Below, piece after piece: positions 1-10,592 of a stretch of DNA of 64,000 nucleotides. Position 1 is the first letter of the stretch. The number at the start of each line of letters is the position of its first letter. Origin of the DNA: Tenodera sinensis. Taxonomy: Eukaryota; Arthropoda; Insecta; Mantodea; Mantidae. The DNA lies in contig CM060965.1 in the NCBI GenBank assembly GCA_030765045.1, forward strand, positions 29,017,435 through 29,081,434. Direction: 5' to 3'. Position numbers and translations under genes: made by a program. Under the pieces are notes generated by a model. It was not told the DNA's origin and made no database searches. It worked only from the letters and a program-made list of their open reading frames with translations.

Positions 1-1
1 C

Positions 2-1517
2 CTGGAGAGGACTATGCGTCCTAGAGACGATCCGCAGGACCTAGACTTCTCCGACCGTGTCCGCCAGGAGGTACGTCGATACCTTCGGCGTCCTCGTGGG
101 GAGGCGGATCGGCTTCCCATCATCAAACCAAGCGAACTCCAGGGCGTACTCCGACGCCTCGACCGCAAAAAGGCTGCGGGACCTGACGGGTTAACCCCTG
201 CCATGCTCCGCCACCTTCCTTTCAAGGCCGTGCTCTTCCTTACTAAGGTCTTCAATATGTGCCTCGCCCTTAGTCACTTTCCACGCAAGTGGAGGGAGGC
301 CCGGGTGATCTGCATATTGAAGCCAGGGAAAGACCCGGTTCATCCTGCCAACTACCGATCCATAAGTCTCCTGTCTGTACTCTCGAAAGTACTCGAGAGG
401 CTTATACTAGTCCGCTTGTCTCCCATCTTAGGGGACATTCAAGCCATCCCTCCCCATCAGTTTGGGTTCCGGCCTGGCCACTCAACATCTCAGCAGTTGC
501 TGCGTGTGGTGGAGGCAGCCGCCCTGGGTTTCCAGGACAAAGCCTATACCGCCGCGGTTTCTCTAGATGTTGAGAAGGCCTTCTCTACGACCTGGCATGC
601 CGGTCTCCTCCACAAACTCATCCAACTGGAGCTACCCACACATCTAATACACCTGCTACACTCATTCCTAAAACATAGATCCTTTGTGGTCGCAGTTGCG
701 GGAACCAAATCCACACGAAGGCCAATCAGAGGCGGAGTCCCTGAAGGTTGTGTATTGTCCCCTACGCTGTTCAGCGTATATGTGGCCGACATTCCATCCG
801 AGCAGCACGTTAACATAGCCCAGTATGCTGACGACGTGCTGCTATACTGTACAAATAAACACCCTTCGCAGAACCTTTCTCCCCATACAGCGACACCTCC
901 GCCTCATCCAAGAGTGGTGTAGGCGTTGGCGATTGTCCATCAACCCGGAGAAAAGCCGCGCCATACTTTTCACCAAACGCCGCTTTCCCGCCAACTTCCC
1001 CACATTCACATATCTTCGCCGAAGGATTGAGTGGGTAGATTCCCTTACCTCCCTGGGAGTAAAGCTCGACAAGGGCCTAACTTTTCGGGGACACATCAAC
1101 GACCTATCAGCGCGGACCAGCGGGGCAATTGCCTCACTGTACCCTATGCTGCGGTCGGGGATGCCAATCCCCTTAAAGCTACGTCTCCTTCGGGCTTTCA
1201 TTATCCCTATCCTCCTGTATGCCTGCGAAATCTGGGGCATGGCTGCAGACACCCACCTCCTGCGTCTGCAACGTATACAGAATAGAGGTCTTCGTGTAAT
1301 CTATTCTGTATACCGCAGATTCCCTACGAGACTACTGCACGAAGCCTCGTCCCTCCCGTACGTGGAGGACGAAATTAGGCGCCGGGCAACTAAATTCTAC
1401 GACCAGTTTCCACAACATCGGAGCGCCCTGGTTAGGTCTCTTGGGGACTATATCCCTAGAGAACGCACGCTTGTGCGACACCGGGTTCCCCGCATGGCTT
1501 GCGGGCACCCCCGGTAA
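2..1517 (+). pseudogene. Jockey-like LINE reverse transcriptase, 5' truncated by window, one frameshift
   Basis: This is the ORF2 reverse transcriptase of a non-LTR retrotransposon, which copies element RNA into DNA at a nicked target. The frame is open back to the window edge, so the ATG at 14 is not the real start. Counting from it: KAAGPDGL at residues 53-60, a KPGKDP...NYRSISLL block, FGFRPGHST, motif A SLDVEKAF with the catalytic Asp at 185, motif B GGVPEGC at 240 (usually PQG), and motif C YADD at 271-274. Between about 850 and 885 the reading moves to another frame, which continues to the stop at 1517 with thumb and C-terminal segments (SLGVKLDKGLTFRGHI, LLYACEIWG). The C-terminus resembles that of the LINE at 60-62 kb. 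The family call as Jockey-like is from memory. The frameshift and the PQG change suggest a dead copy. Confidence 0.85.
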
Positions 1518-2520
1518 CACAGGAGCTACCCCATCAACAGCGCAAGCTGAACTCCTTACAGTCCTTCCAAGAGTAGTTTGGAAGTCCAAAATATTTCGCC
1601 AAATTTCCATATTTGGACCACCCATCAGCAGTGCCCAACGGCAGTTGCATGCTGAAATTAACATCCGACGAGGAGCATAAAAATGCTACCTCCCAACAAC
1701 CCACAATCCTCATTCTTCACCAGCCATCCTATAACTTCCTAATCCCGTCATACAGTGGTTAAGCCCTAAAAGGACAGGTACACGAATGACACACCTCGTG
1801 CTGTTCTCAGCCTGCCATCTGGTAGTCTAGTCTAGTTGGGCGACCGCCCCACTTCCTGCCGAGGCTGTGGCCGTATTGGTAGCAGCGTCGGCAGGGAGTG
1901 GAGTGGTGCCCTATTCCCTGCCGACGCTGCTGCCAATGCGACCATACCGACGACGCCTGCACCGCCGCCCCACCCGGCCACGGTCACTTCACGGGCCAGG
2001 CGGCGTGCCTCAGGAATCCGCGCCGGCTACATCTCGCCTGCGACCCTCACAACAACCAATCTCCCACTCGCAGGCTATTACCGTCCAACGTTAACCGCAC
2101 ACCTGCACCAACGGCCAAAACGCTGACCAACAACACGCCACAGACAGCAGTCTCCGCACCTCCGTACACCGCCTCTCTGCGGAAACTGCAAGAAACCCTT
2201 CAGACTCTCACCGACCTGGAGACAGTCCTTACTCGTCGACACCTACAAGACTCAGCTCATCAAGACAACAATAGCCACCGTGACCACTTCAACAAGCAGC
2301 TGAAGCAAACACTAAAGCATTAGAAGCAGCCTTGGAGGCATGCTAACACTCCCCGGACCTTCGCTGTCTTCCACAGCTAGATTCAAGTCGCAGGTCGCTG
2401 TCAGGACATCGGCCATGGCACTTGACCTGCCCACACATAATTTTGCTATCATTTACTCATAATTTTCCGGTTGCTTCGGCGGTACCGGACAAACCCCACC
2501 CCAAAATGAAATAAATAGGA
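1518..2520 (+). mobile_element. Probable 3' untranslated region of the Jockey-like LINE
   Basis: A C-rich, GC-richer stretch directly follows the reverse transcriptase stop and runs to AT-rich sequence with AAATGAAATAAATAGG near 2505-2520. Short open frames between 1836 and 2323 overlap in several frames, are rich in Pro, Thr and Ala, and have no motif I recognise. I read them as chance frames in a C-rich UTR, although the last one (1898-2323) ends in a helical-looking Leu/Gln stretch. The exact 3' end and the TSD are not visible. Confidence 0.45.
1867..1945 (+). repeat. Long hairpin in the LINE 3' region
   Basis: The 23-base arm at 1875-1897 is the reverse complement of 1915-1937 except for one G-T wobble pair, with a 17-base loop. 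The core is AGCAGCGTCGGCAGGGA. Allowing wobble pairs, the stem extends outward to about 1867 and 1945. It could be an RNA structure recognised by the LINE protein, or a leftover of an inverted duplication. Confidence 0.8.
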
Positions 2521-2559
2521 TCACCACAGAATTAGTTCATGTGGTTAAGTTAAAAAAAT

Positions 2560-2876
2560 AAGTTCAGTTCAGTTTGAGTGATGGAGTTTGGTGTCAGTTT
2601 GAGTAGTTTCAGTTACGAGGATGAATCAGCCATCCTGTCAGCGACTATGCATGTGTTGTCGAGTGATTGTATCGTAATAGTAAAGATATAAGAGACAGTG
2701 AAAGTGGAGAAAGACTGAGAAAGATTATCAGAAGAACAATTGTGAACTGTAATACTAGATAAGTTCAGAAACTGTTAGCAACGAGAAGGAAATTGTGCAT
2801 TTGTAGTCAAAGTTAGAGGAAAATAAAGTGTTAGAAAAGTAAACGGATTTCGAATTTTGCCGTTTTGTTTTGGTTT
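2560..2876 (+). mobile_element. Gypsy-type LTR remnant
   Basis: This stretch aligns by eye with 63571-63845: both have GTCAG...GAC, a GAGACA..GAAAGTG.AGAAAGAC block, a GAACA.TTGT.A.CTGTA block, GTTAGC.ACGAGAAG, and end near TTTTG.CGTTTTG. It also shares wording with the LTR at 8635-9031, for example GAGTGATTGTATCGT. It lies just after the LINE tail. Both ends are unclear and no TSD is visible. Confidence 0.45.
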
Positions 2877-3485
2877 ATAGAAACATGGCAATTCAATTAT
2901 TTAACTGCTGAATTAACATTGCTGTACACATTGTTACATCATTAATTCTGACAGACACAAAATTTAATAGCGGTTGTTAGCTGACCACTTCATGATCAGA
3001 CTATTCGCTTTCGTGTTGTGTAACTAAATTTTGTGGGCGCAAATGATATTTGTATCACTGGCGTTACAGCGTGATTTCATAACCTGTTTAACTATACAGC
3101 ACAGCGGGGCTTGGCAAATCTCTGTTTGACCAGCCAAACTTGTCATTACTCTTGTCAACATCCCTTGAGCAAATAGAAAACTATTTGATACAGGGATTAT
3201 TGCAACAAAATTTATTGACAATGTGTTCAACTTTCAAAACTATTTTAACAAATTAAATGAATATATGTATATTTATGTTTTATTTCTATGCTTACAACTG
3301 TAAACACCCTTAACGAAACGCACCTATATACGTATTATATTTAATAAAACAGTGCTTTAAAATGAATTATTTAAAATATTAAAATAATAAAATTCAGATG
3401 AATTACAAATAATCTATTGCTACAACTATTTTATGAACATGGTGTTTAATTATTATAAACATAATACAATTGGTACATTTTAACT
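2877..3485. other. AT-rich DNA, nothing recognised
   Basis: No open frame with family motifs, no tandem array and no tRNA-like box pair is visible here. Confidence 0.6.
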
Positions 3486-4039
3486 TTCTCCAGTACCAAC
3501 TTACGTAGGTAGAGAAAGTATTACCTTCTGCCCAAAATTTCGACTACTTCTGTTGCCTGATAGTTGGCATGCTAACTTCGAAATCCTGCGCCCAGAGTTC
3601 AATTCCCGGCTGCAGTTTGGGAATGTTTCTTTAGCTAGGATTATTCCCTATTCTCTATAAAGTCTGCAAATATGAATGAGCAAGACAATGCGAATGTTTG
3701 TGCGCGCGTGTTTGTGTCTATGAACAGCAAAGCTCAAAATTGAAACAGAGTAAACACCAAACTTTGTATTTAAGTTCGGCATCTCTCGAAGATTTACAAG
3801 AAAATGCCTCGCCCCAGACTACCCTTCATATGCGACATTTTCTGAAAATTTTTGTTTTCTCAAAAATACCTTTAACAATTTTGATTAAAATACCTTATGT
3901 TTAAAATATTTTCATGACAAATGGAATGTACTTCAATTTTCTGAAAATGTCCTCAAAAGTACTCTTCATTCTGGATGACTTTTGCATAACTACTAATCTG
4001 TGACTACTAATCTGATTTGTTTTGCTGAACAAAAAAGTA
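3486..4039 (+). mobile_element. Family X foldback-like element, left part (copy X1), interrupted
   Basis: It shares the left arm of family X: CTTTCTC near 3484, GGTAGAGAAAGTATTACCTT, then a CCCAAAATTTCGA block. A tRNA-headed SINE separates this from the continuation at about 3740-4039, which matches copy X3 (ACACCAAACT, GAAGATTTACAAGAAAAT, AACAATTTTGATTAAAATACC). The RTE LINE at 4055 sits at its distal end. X1 serves as an empty-site reference for the LTR inserted into X3. Confidence 0.55.
3560..3735 (+). mobile_element. tRNA-headed SINE-like element (family C)
   Basis: It has a B-box-like AGTTCAATTCCCGGC at about 3597-3611, followed by a body (TTTAGCTAGGATTATTCC) that matches the reverse complement of 20360-20500 well. 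It lies inside family X copy X1, so it inserted into X. The A box is weak (TGGCATGCTAACTTCG), which points to an old copy. Ends are approximate. Confidence 0.5.
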
Positions 4040-4054
4040 GACCTCTTTAAAATA
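4040..4054 (+). repeat. Left target-site duplication of the RTE-type LINE
   Basis: GACCTCTTTAAAATA is repeated exactly at 4668-4682, flanking the LINE fragment. Confidence 0.85.
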
Positions 4055-4667
4055 ACAATAACAATAATAGCCTAATGTGTCCCTTGAAGGGCAAAGGCCT
4101 CCTGCTAGAGGGTAACTCTCTGCGTTAGGTTGTGTCTAGTGTTTCTATGCCTGGTTTAGGTTGATTTAACTATCACTTTGAGTCAACTTGGTACGAGTAT
4201 GTTATTTGTAGGTTGGCACTGTCTTCATTTTGTAGTCGACTTCCTATTATTCTCCATGTGCCTCTGTTTCGTGCAATGCTGGACCATTGCTGGCATGCTT
4301 GTGTTGTGTAGAAGTCTGCCCACCTCTTTCTTGGTCTGCCTCTGTGTCAGTCTCCTGTGCGCGGGTCCCACCCACATGGTGGCTTTGTATGTCTTCATCC
4401 GCGCGATGTGGCCTCCCCACTTCTATTTAAGTCTGTTTACTCTGAGTGTGACGTTTTTTGTTGAAGACATTTGGGACAGGACTCGTTGGAAACTCTGTCT
4501 CTCTTAGATATTCCCAATATATTTCGTTCCATCTTTCTTTGGCATATTTGTAGTGCGTTCATCTGTCTAGCTGTTGTCGACCGTGTTTGGCATCCGTATA
4601 GTAAGGTTGGGTAGACGCAGGTTTCTAGTGTTTTGAATTTGAGTCTTCTGTTGATTGTCTTGTCGAG
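4055..4667 (-). pseudogene. RTE-type LINE, 5'-truncated 3' end with decayed reverse transcriptase C-terminus
   Basis: On the minus strand, a frame from about 4667 down reads LKFKTLETCVYPTLLYGCQT and then QRKMERNILGISKRDR, the end of an RTE-clade (BovB-like) reverse transcriptase. After a stop and frame changes it continues with KWGGHIARM, the GRPRKRWADF motif, and SSIARNRGTW. These are family landmarks (CVLPTLTYG, MERAMLGI, GHIAR, GRP..RW.DD). The element ends in an ATTATTGTTATTGT-type short repeat tail rather than poly(A), as RTE elements often do. It is 613 bp, 5' truncated like most LINE copies, and bounded by a perfect 15-bp TSD. The plus-strand open frame at 4178-4507 is a shadow of this gene. 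Frameshifts show it is dead. Confidence 0.82.
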
Positions 4668-4682
4668 GACCTCTTTAAAATA
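4668..4682 (+). repeat. Right target-site duplication of the RTE-type LINE
   Basis: Exact 15-base copy of 4040-4054. Confidence 0.85.
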
Positions 4683-5640
4683 GTTCTATGTAAATCATAT
4701 GTACATATAATATTATGCTATGTTATGTTATGCTGTGTCCAGAGGATTCATACAGGGTGGAAGGGAAGTCATTACATTCCTTCTAATATGTGCTTCCTAG
4801 AAGCATTACACACAAAAAAGTCGTATGGAATTTTGTTCTTTGATCAGCCAATTTCTAAAAAAATAAATGGTTTTTGTTCCAAATTGGATGCGCAATTCCA
4901 CAAGAATGTACGAAGTTAACAGTTTGTTACTTGTAAGATGCGTAGAGTAACTTATTTCTGACATAGCTTCGGTAGTAATTATGGGACATCAGAGAGAGTT
5001 TCGAAATAATTAATCATTTAAAAGACGTGAAGGAATACTCCAAACGACTTTTGACGCGAGGTATGTCGACAACGTTGCGTTGAGGTTGGTCAGGGACTTG
5101 ACCTGGTTTCCGAATGTAAACAGGTCGACCACTTTCACTTTCGCCTATGTTTTGGCAGGTAACGGTTGTGATTGGCCTACGTTCGTATAGTAAACATAGA
5201 AGGAGACGCGTGGTAGCAGTAGTGTTTGTTTATGTACTGAACCAGTGAAAGTGACACACACACAATCGGTAGTGTCGGCAGCTTGTTTTGGACAAAACGA
5301 TCTCCGTAGGAAATGGCCAGAGACAAAAACATAAGATACAAAATGTGCAAATTATGATAGTTGTAAAAAAAAATTGTTTCAAAGTTAAAATTATTTAATA
5401 AACCAAGGCATTACAAAATGTTCTGTTCCCAACATTCTTTTGAGAATGTATGTTATCTATAACAGAATACTATTTAAAATTATCAAAATTTTGAAATCTC
5501 CATCTCAGTGAAGCATTTCAGGTGCGGTGCTGAAAATAGTTAAAAAATAAATAAAACAAATTTAAAACTGTTAAGATATTGCAATGAAACTCTGTATGTA
5601 TATTATGTCTGATATGAATTTGAACAAAAGCAGCTAATAA
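4683..5640. other. Unassigned DNA
   Basis: No family recognised. Short frames such as 4725-4919 carry no known motif. Confidence 0.55.
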
Positions 5641-5649
5641 TTGTAGAAT

Positions 5650-5990
5650 TTAGTAATTTAACCTATGCGACATGAGTTCAAAGTGCATACCGAAGTCCAC
5701 ATACCACGCTACGCCACAGGTTTCTACAACCTGTACAAACTGGCGAGCAACATGTTGTTCACCAATGAAATGACGTAAATCAGTCAGTGACCAACAATAA
5801 GAATTTTACAAGCGGCTTTTCCATGTCCTCTGCGATTTTGAGGTCATGTTGTCGACTTTAATTGTTGCACTCTTGTTAGGGATGCTACCAAGCGCTTTGT
5901 GATGAGAAGCGTTGGTGGAAATTACGCTTGCTTGTGTTTCAAAGGACCACTTTTGAATAGCTGTTGTTTGCTGTGTTTGAAATTCCATAT
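5650..5990 (-). other. Unassigned protein-like minus-strand reading
   Basis: A frame from 5988 down to 5806 (60 codons) is followed, after one stop and a frame change, by a second open stretch reading LRHFIGEQHVARQFVQVVET and ending GMHFELMSHR near 5665. The residue mix looks protein-like and the segments are collinear, so this may be a decayed coding fragment, possibly from a transposon. I cannot name the family. Confidence 0.25.
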
Positions 5991-6644
5991 AGGGCTCTGG
6001 TTACTGTCAAGCGCCGTGCTCTCGCCCTTCCATTTTCTCTTCACATTGTGTGTGTGTGTGTGTGCCTCCCTCTCATTTCTCTTGCCAAGTCATCTCTTGC
6101 GTTGTAGCTTCCTTCCTGCCCCTCTTTTTTTAATTTCCTCGTCTCCTTTTCTTCTCCCATCTTGCCAAGGCTCTACGTCTCTTTTCTTGTCGTATCCCAG
6201 CAATCTTTTATCTCTCCGAGCTTGTTATAAAGAAACATAAGCCAGCTTATATCTGCTTCTCCAAGGTCTGGTGTCATATTTGGGCGAAATATAATGTATA
6301 CTTGTGGAACAGGCATTTAGAATTATGCTAGCTACGGAGAGTCCTTCATGCACACTATAGTAGCAACAATTTAATTAAGAAAGGACTCAACAGAGCTTAC
6401 GCTCCCCCCCCCCCCCCGCCCGAAAAAAAAACCCTAGATCGAAATTATTGTGGAGTTCGACACCAGCACAATCTACAACTTCCATCATGTTCTCCCACTG
6501 CCCCCTCCCCCCGCCGCCGGCGAGTATCACTTCTAAATCATTTCATTTTTTCCCTTAAGAATAAAAACAACTTTTTAAATATTTTATTGTTTTCCGACAA
6601 TTGGTTATTCAAAATAGCGAGTCTCCCCCACAAAGATCTATTTT
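5991..6644. other. Unassigned DNA with short simple repeats
   Basis: It contains a short (GT)n tract near 6046-6063 and a poly(C) run at 6404-6417. No gene or element was recognised. Confidence 0.55.
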
Positions 6645-6735
6645 TACTTTCTCTACTGGTAATTAGAGGAAGTATTGTATTCTACCCAAAAATTTGACGT
6701 GGAGATTTCACCGGAACAATGGAGTGGGCCTCAAC
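6645..6735 (+). mobile_element. Family X left-end fragment (copy X2)
   Basis: TTTACTTTCTCTACTGGTAA begins here and is followed by AGAGGAAGTATTGTATTC and a CCCAAAAATTTGA block, the start of the family X arm, for about 90 bp only. Confidence 0.55.
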
Positions 6736-8310
6736 AAAGACAAATTATTCCATAGTGTTTGCGGGCCGGGTTAGTTTATGAACAGGCGAGTTTCGAGAAA
6801 AATCCGTGCTACGTCATTCTCGGCTGTATAAGTGAATGGGGTGTTAAGAGAAGCCAGTCGTTAAGTATTTAAAGAAACAGTTTTTAGCAATTATTTTTAA
6901 GTATCTATATATTATAGTCAGCGTTGAGAGAAACTTGAGTCATACCATCAGACAATTTTGGACATCTTTTTATTCTTTGTAAAGACTTGAAGCGACAGTG
7001 AGTGGATTGTATCTTTTACAAGTCAAGGCGCTATGTTTATTTTGTAAAGTTGGAGTTGTTAAAATAAAGGCAAGTTTTCCTTGCCAGTTCAAGTATAACG
7101 ATTATTTAAAAAATCCAAGGATCCTTGGTTTTATCCTGGTCCTGTTTAGTAAATTATTTCTCTCAGTGGGTTGTAAGACCTAAGTGAACTATCGTTCTAT
7201 ACACCCCGGTAGACAGTGCACTACAAATGCTTCCCCTAGAGAACTGAAAAAATAATGGAACTGGCGAAAAAATGTAGAAGGAAAGAATAAGTTCAAGACG
7301 TTCATTTATAAAGTTCAAAATAACATCTTTGTACCAACGTGACCATTCAAATATTTCGTATTAGCGCTTTCAAAACAGCACACTGATCTCAGAGGGTGCC
7401 TTGCGCTACAAAATAGCAGTTAACGTTTGTGCACGAATGGCGGATTTAAAATGGAAGTAAGAAACGAGGGGATGGGACCATCATCTTCCCAGACTCTTGG
7501 AACGGAACGAAGAATCACGATCAGATGCGATAGAACCCGAGTAGGCAAGATGATTTGTTTTTGACCTTGTATTTATTTTATTTTTATGCACATTTTATTT
7601 ACATACCTATTTTTGAACTGGAAGTCAAAATAAACGGTTTTCTACATCTGCTAGTAACAGATATGTAGTTATAACCTACAATTTTCAGTGTAAAACATGC
7701 CGCGTGGTCGTGAAAATGATGGTGATATTGATAGGAATAATAATGACGAAATTGATAATGCCATCCATTGCATTCAAGCTGATATAATCCATGGCACATC
7801 AAACTGGGTATTATTTTCAGCATGGTATCTTAGTAGGCTATTTTCACGCAGCAGTTTTTAATTAAATCCCTTCTCCTGCTCCATCCCTCTCTGGGGTTTA
7901 GTTGGCTGCCTGGCTATTCAGTGGGCAGTGTAGCTTTTGTTTCCCAGTCACGAGAAGAGATGGCATTGTTCTGGTATTTAATCTGTCTCTGAGCTGCACG
8001 TACGTACATACTACGGTTTTTGGCGCTCTTCACATACACATTTCTAGAGGTTCTCGAAAAAATCTCCGAAATTTTGTACTACTTCGACCGGAATGCGACT
8101 GCCACAGTTGAAATGGAATTCATACTCTGTGAGATAAAATTCCTTTGCGGCGAATATAAACCTACAGAATGCAGTCGGAGAGTTTTGATGTTGCTCTTTC
8201 GTAGCAAGCGAATCCCCAACTCTCAGTTCATCTACACAACTCTAAAACGAAAATGTACACTATTCTGCCTCAAATATCAGTAACATTACATTTATTGGTG
8301 AACGATAATA
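6736..8310. other. Unassigned DNA
   Basis: No recognisable gene, array or element. The overlapping frames at 7902-8283 have no family motif. Confidence 0.5.
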
Positions 8311-8634
8311 CTTTTTATTTTCTCTACTACGTATAATAAGTAGTGGAAGTATTACATTCCACCCAAAAATTCGATATTGAGATTTCCCGGAAGTGTATGT
8401 TCTTTAATCACATGATTCTAAAAAATGTTTATATAAAGGTCCGCGTGTGTGTTTGTGAACAACATAATTCAAAAACAACGGTTAGATACCAAACTATCTA
8501 ACCAACTTCCAAAAATGCGACACAAAGATTTTCAAGAAAATCCCCCCACCCTAAACTAACGTTTACGTGGAAAGTTATTCGAAAAGTTTGATTTTCCCAA
8601 GATGGATCTAACGCTTTCGATTACAATACCATAT

Positions 8635-9031
8635 TGTGACGCCGGCAGCGGCAGCACGTCAAAGGCTCTCAATGTCAAGATATCTCATAGCACTGCATGT
8701 GAATACGTGACTGGCAACAATAGAGCGGTAGAGCAATGAAGTTTCCAGAACGTTCGCGAGAACTTTTGACTGCCGGCTTGTTTGCGGCACGTTCGAGAAA
8801 AGGCGTATTTTTCGAGAGAATTCACAATGAGTGATTGTATCGTGAAAGCCAGCTGTTTGTGAGACAGATTAAAGAAAGAAAAGTATGCGTCAAGTTTACG
8901 AGAAGACAGAACCGCTGTGAATTGTAAAACCAAGAAGAACTGTGGGTTGTTGTAAAGATGTAAAATTCAATTGTGTTTTTGTGCTTCAGTTTAGAAGAAC
9001 AAGTAACTGGATTTTACTGCCTTTTGTCACA
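8635..9031 (+). mobile_element. Solo LTR of a Gypsy-type retrotransposon inside family X
   Basis: The 397-bp unit begins TGTGACGCCGGCAG and ends CTTTTGTCACA, the TG...CA boundaries of LTRs. It is flanked by ATAT (8631-8634) and ATGT (9032-9035), a 4-bp TSD with one change. The flanking sequence on both sides matches an uninterrupted stretch in X1 (around 3885-3925), so the borders are supported by an empty site. It shares its start with the LTR at 24764 and its 3' wording (AAGTAACTGGA). No internal region is present, so it probably arose by LTR-LTR recombination. Confidence 0.7.
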
Positions 9032-9418
9032 ATGTGTTTGTTACTTTAATGACAAATGAAATTCATATCTTGAATTTTCTAGGAATTACCTAAGTCCTGT
9101 TCATTCTGAATGACTTTCATATTATTGGTAAACCGTTAGAGATAGACAAAATCTTAGTGTACAAGAGATATAGATCTCGTTAGCTCACAACTTAAGTCAA
9201 ATATTTTTGTGGAGATAGCCATTTTCGAGGTATTCTTTGTTATTGGTCTGAATTTTCAAATATTAATACTTTTCCCAAATAAAAATTCGTTATTCTTTGT
9301 TGTTATTTTTTTAGAAAATAAAAATTTTGGGAAAATGTATCTCATTCCTGAAAGATGCCAAGTTCGATATTTGCATATTTTCCGTCTGTTTTGAAGTTAT
9401 GTTTTTCAGATACAAGGT

Positions 9419-9503
9419 CTCTCTCTCGCTCGCTCTCTCTCTCTCTCTCTCACATACACACACATACGCGCGCACGCACACACACACACACATACACACA
9501 CAC
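9419..9503 (+). repeat. Compound (CT)n(CA)n microsatellite
   Basis: A CT-rich tract at 9419-9450 is followed by an imperfect CA tract to 9503. The open frames here (9311-9554) are translations of the repeat. Confidence 0.95.
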
Positions 9504-9560
9504 CTTTTGCTAAAAATGTTTCTTTTTATTCAGTGGATCTCAAAACATGGATGAAAACGT

Positions 9561-10397
9561 TTCTACGTGGTAGTGAAAATAATAATGGATGAAAATTGGC
9601 GCAATACGAGTGTGAGTGCGAATAGGTTAAGGGTTAAAGCTTTCCCTTTATGTCTGCGTAACCTTGTTACTTCTTAGAGGCCAGTAACACGGCTATTTGG
9701 TAATGAATGGAAATTAAAATTATCGCCCATCGATGGTGCAGCGGAATTTATTCTTGGGTTAACAAGAGACTATCTCATGCAAGTAAATGCGTCTGTTCCA
9801 TTATGCATATTGGCTGAGCAAAGTGTGTTACCCTTTCTTGAGAACTACTAACCTAAAAGAATTAAACCGACCGTAGAAAAGGAAAGAAAACGCAATTTGA
9901 AATTTAAATAAGAACTTCTTGCGAACTAAGGCTAATGTACTGTTTCAGTGAGGCTAATTTGGCTATGTAATGCCTTAGTGTCGTAAAAAATTCGGCTTTT
10001 CTCTCTCCCTCTTCAAAAATAAATGTGCATATCACGCAGGCGCCGACGAGAACACCAGTGTAGCCCCTTGTGCTTTCCATGCGGTCCCTAGGAGGGAGGA
10101 ATGGGGACAGATCTGAAGGGCCATCAGATACGGGAGAACATGCGCAAACATTGACGGGGTCCCTAATGATTTCAGTTTGAACGCATCCGATGTGTTCAAG
10201 CTTGCCCATAAGCCCCGAGCTTAGGTCCCTTAAGGGAACCTAGGGCAGATTTTTTTATTTTAGCCAAAATGGCCAATATTTTCGATCTTTTTATTTCTGC
10301 AAAAATTAACTTTTTATAACGTCGGTCAAACATTTAAATCCTTTTTATAATATTCCAAACGTTTTTAAGGGCTGAACAATTTTAACCCTTTACATCA
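9561..10397. other. Unassigned DNA
   Basis: No motif-bearing frame. The minus-strand frame at 9904-10209 is unrecognised. Confidence 0.5.
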
Positions 10398-10530
10398 ATG
10401 GTTTTTAAGCGTGCTTAAAAGCGACAGCCCCAGGACACTAGATTGGTCTCCTGCGGGACTAAATTCTGGCACAGTGGCGGATGATCCTGCCAATAGTAGC
10501 GTTTTTTTAAAAAATAAAAACAAAAATCAC
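10398..10530 (+). mobile_element. SINE family A, 5'-truncated copy
   Basis: Starting at ATGGTTTTTAAGCGTGCTTAAAAG, this copy follows the body of the full SINE at 10593 (GCGACAGC, CTCCTGCGGGAC, AAATTC.GGCACA..GGCG, GATCCT..CAAT) and ends in a T/A-rich tail. The tRNA-like head is missing. Confidence 0.7.
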
Positions 10531-10581
10531 ACCTCCAGACGTTGTTAAGCACTGGGGCCCGTAATAAGGTTACTGTCGCCC

Positions 10582-10592
10582 TGCAATAGGCG
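10582..10592 (+). repeat. Left TSD of SINE A
   Basis: TGCAATAGGCG resembles TGCAACAGGCG at 10816-10826, with one mismatch. Confidence 0.6.

Larger units (their letters stand above)
8311..9560 (+). mobile_element. Family X foldback-like element (copy X3), split by a solo LTR
   Basis: The left arm starts at TTTTATTTTCTCTACTACG and has AAGTATTACATTCCACCC, AAAAATTCGATATTGAGATT, GTGTGTGTTTGTGAACAACA and CAAGAAAATCCCCCCACCC. After the LTR at 8635-9031 it resumes with ATGACAAATG...TTCATTCTGAATGACTTT, matching copies X1 and X6. Near 9503-9560, GCTAAAAATGTTTCTTTTTATTCAGTGGATC matches the inverted right arm of copy X4, so the element has inverted arms. The right terminus is not preserved clearly. Confidence 0.55.

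Noticed and set aside
1836..2323. Pro/Thr/Ala-rich overlapping frames as a LINE ORF1 or gag
   Set aside because: They lie after ORF2, overlap in all frames and have no zinc knuckle or RNA-binding motif; C-rich composition explains them.
4178..4507. 109-codon plus-strand open frame rich in Leu, Val and Cys, resembling a membrane protein
   Set aside because: It is the antisense of the RTE-type LINE; the minus strand carries clear reverse transcriptase C-terminal motifs.
9311..9554. Ser/Thr/His- or Cys/Val-rich open frames
   Set aside because: They translate the (CT)n(CA)n microsatellite.
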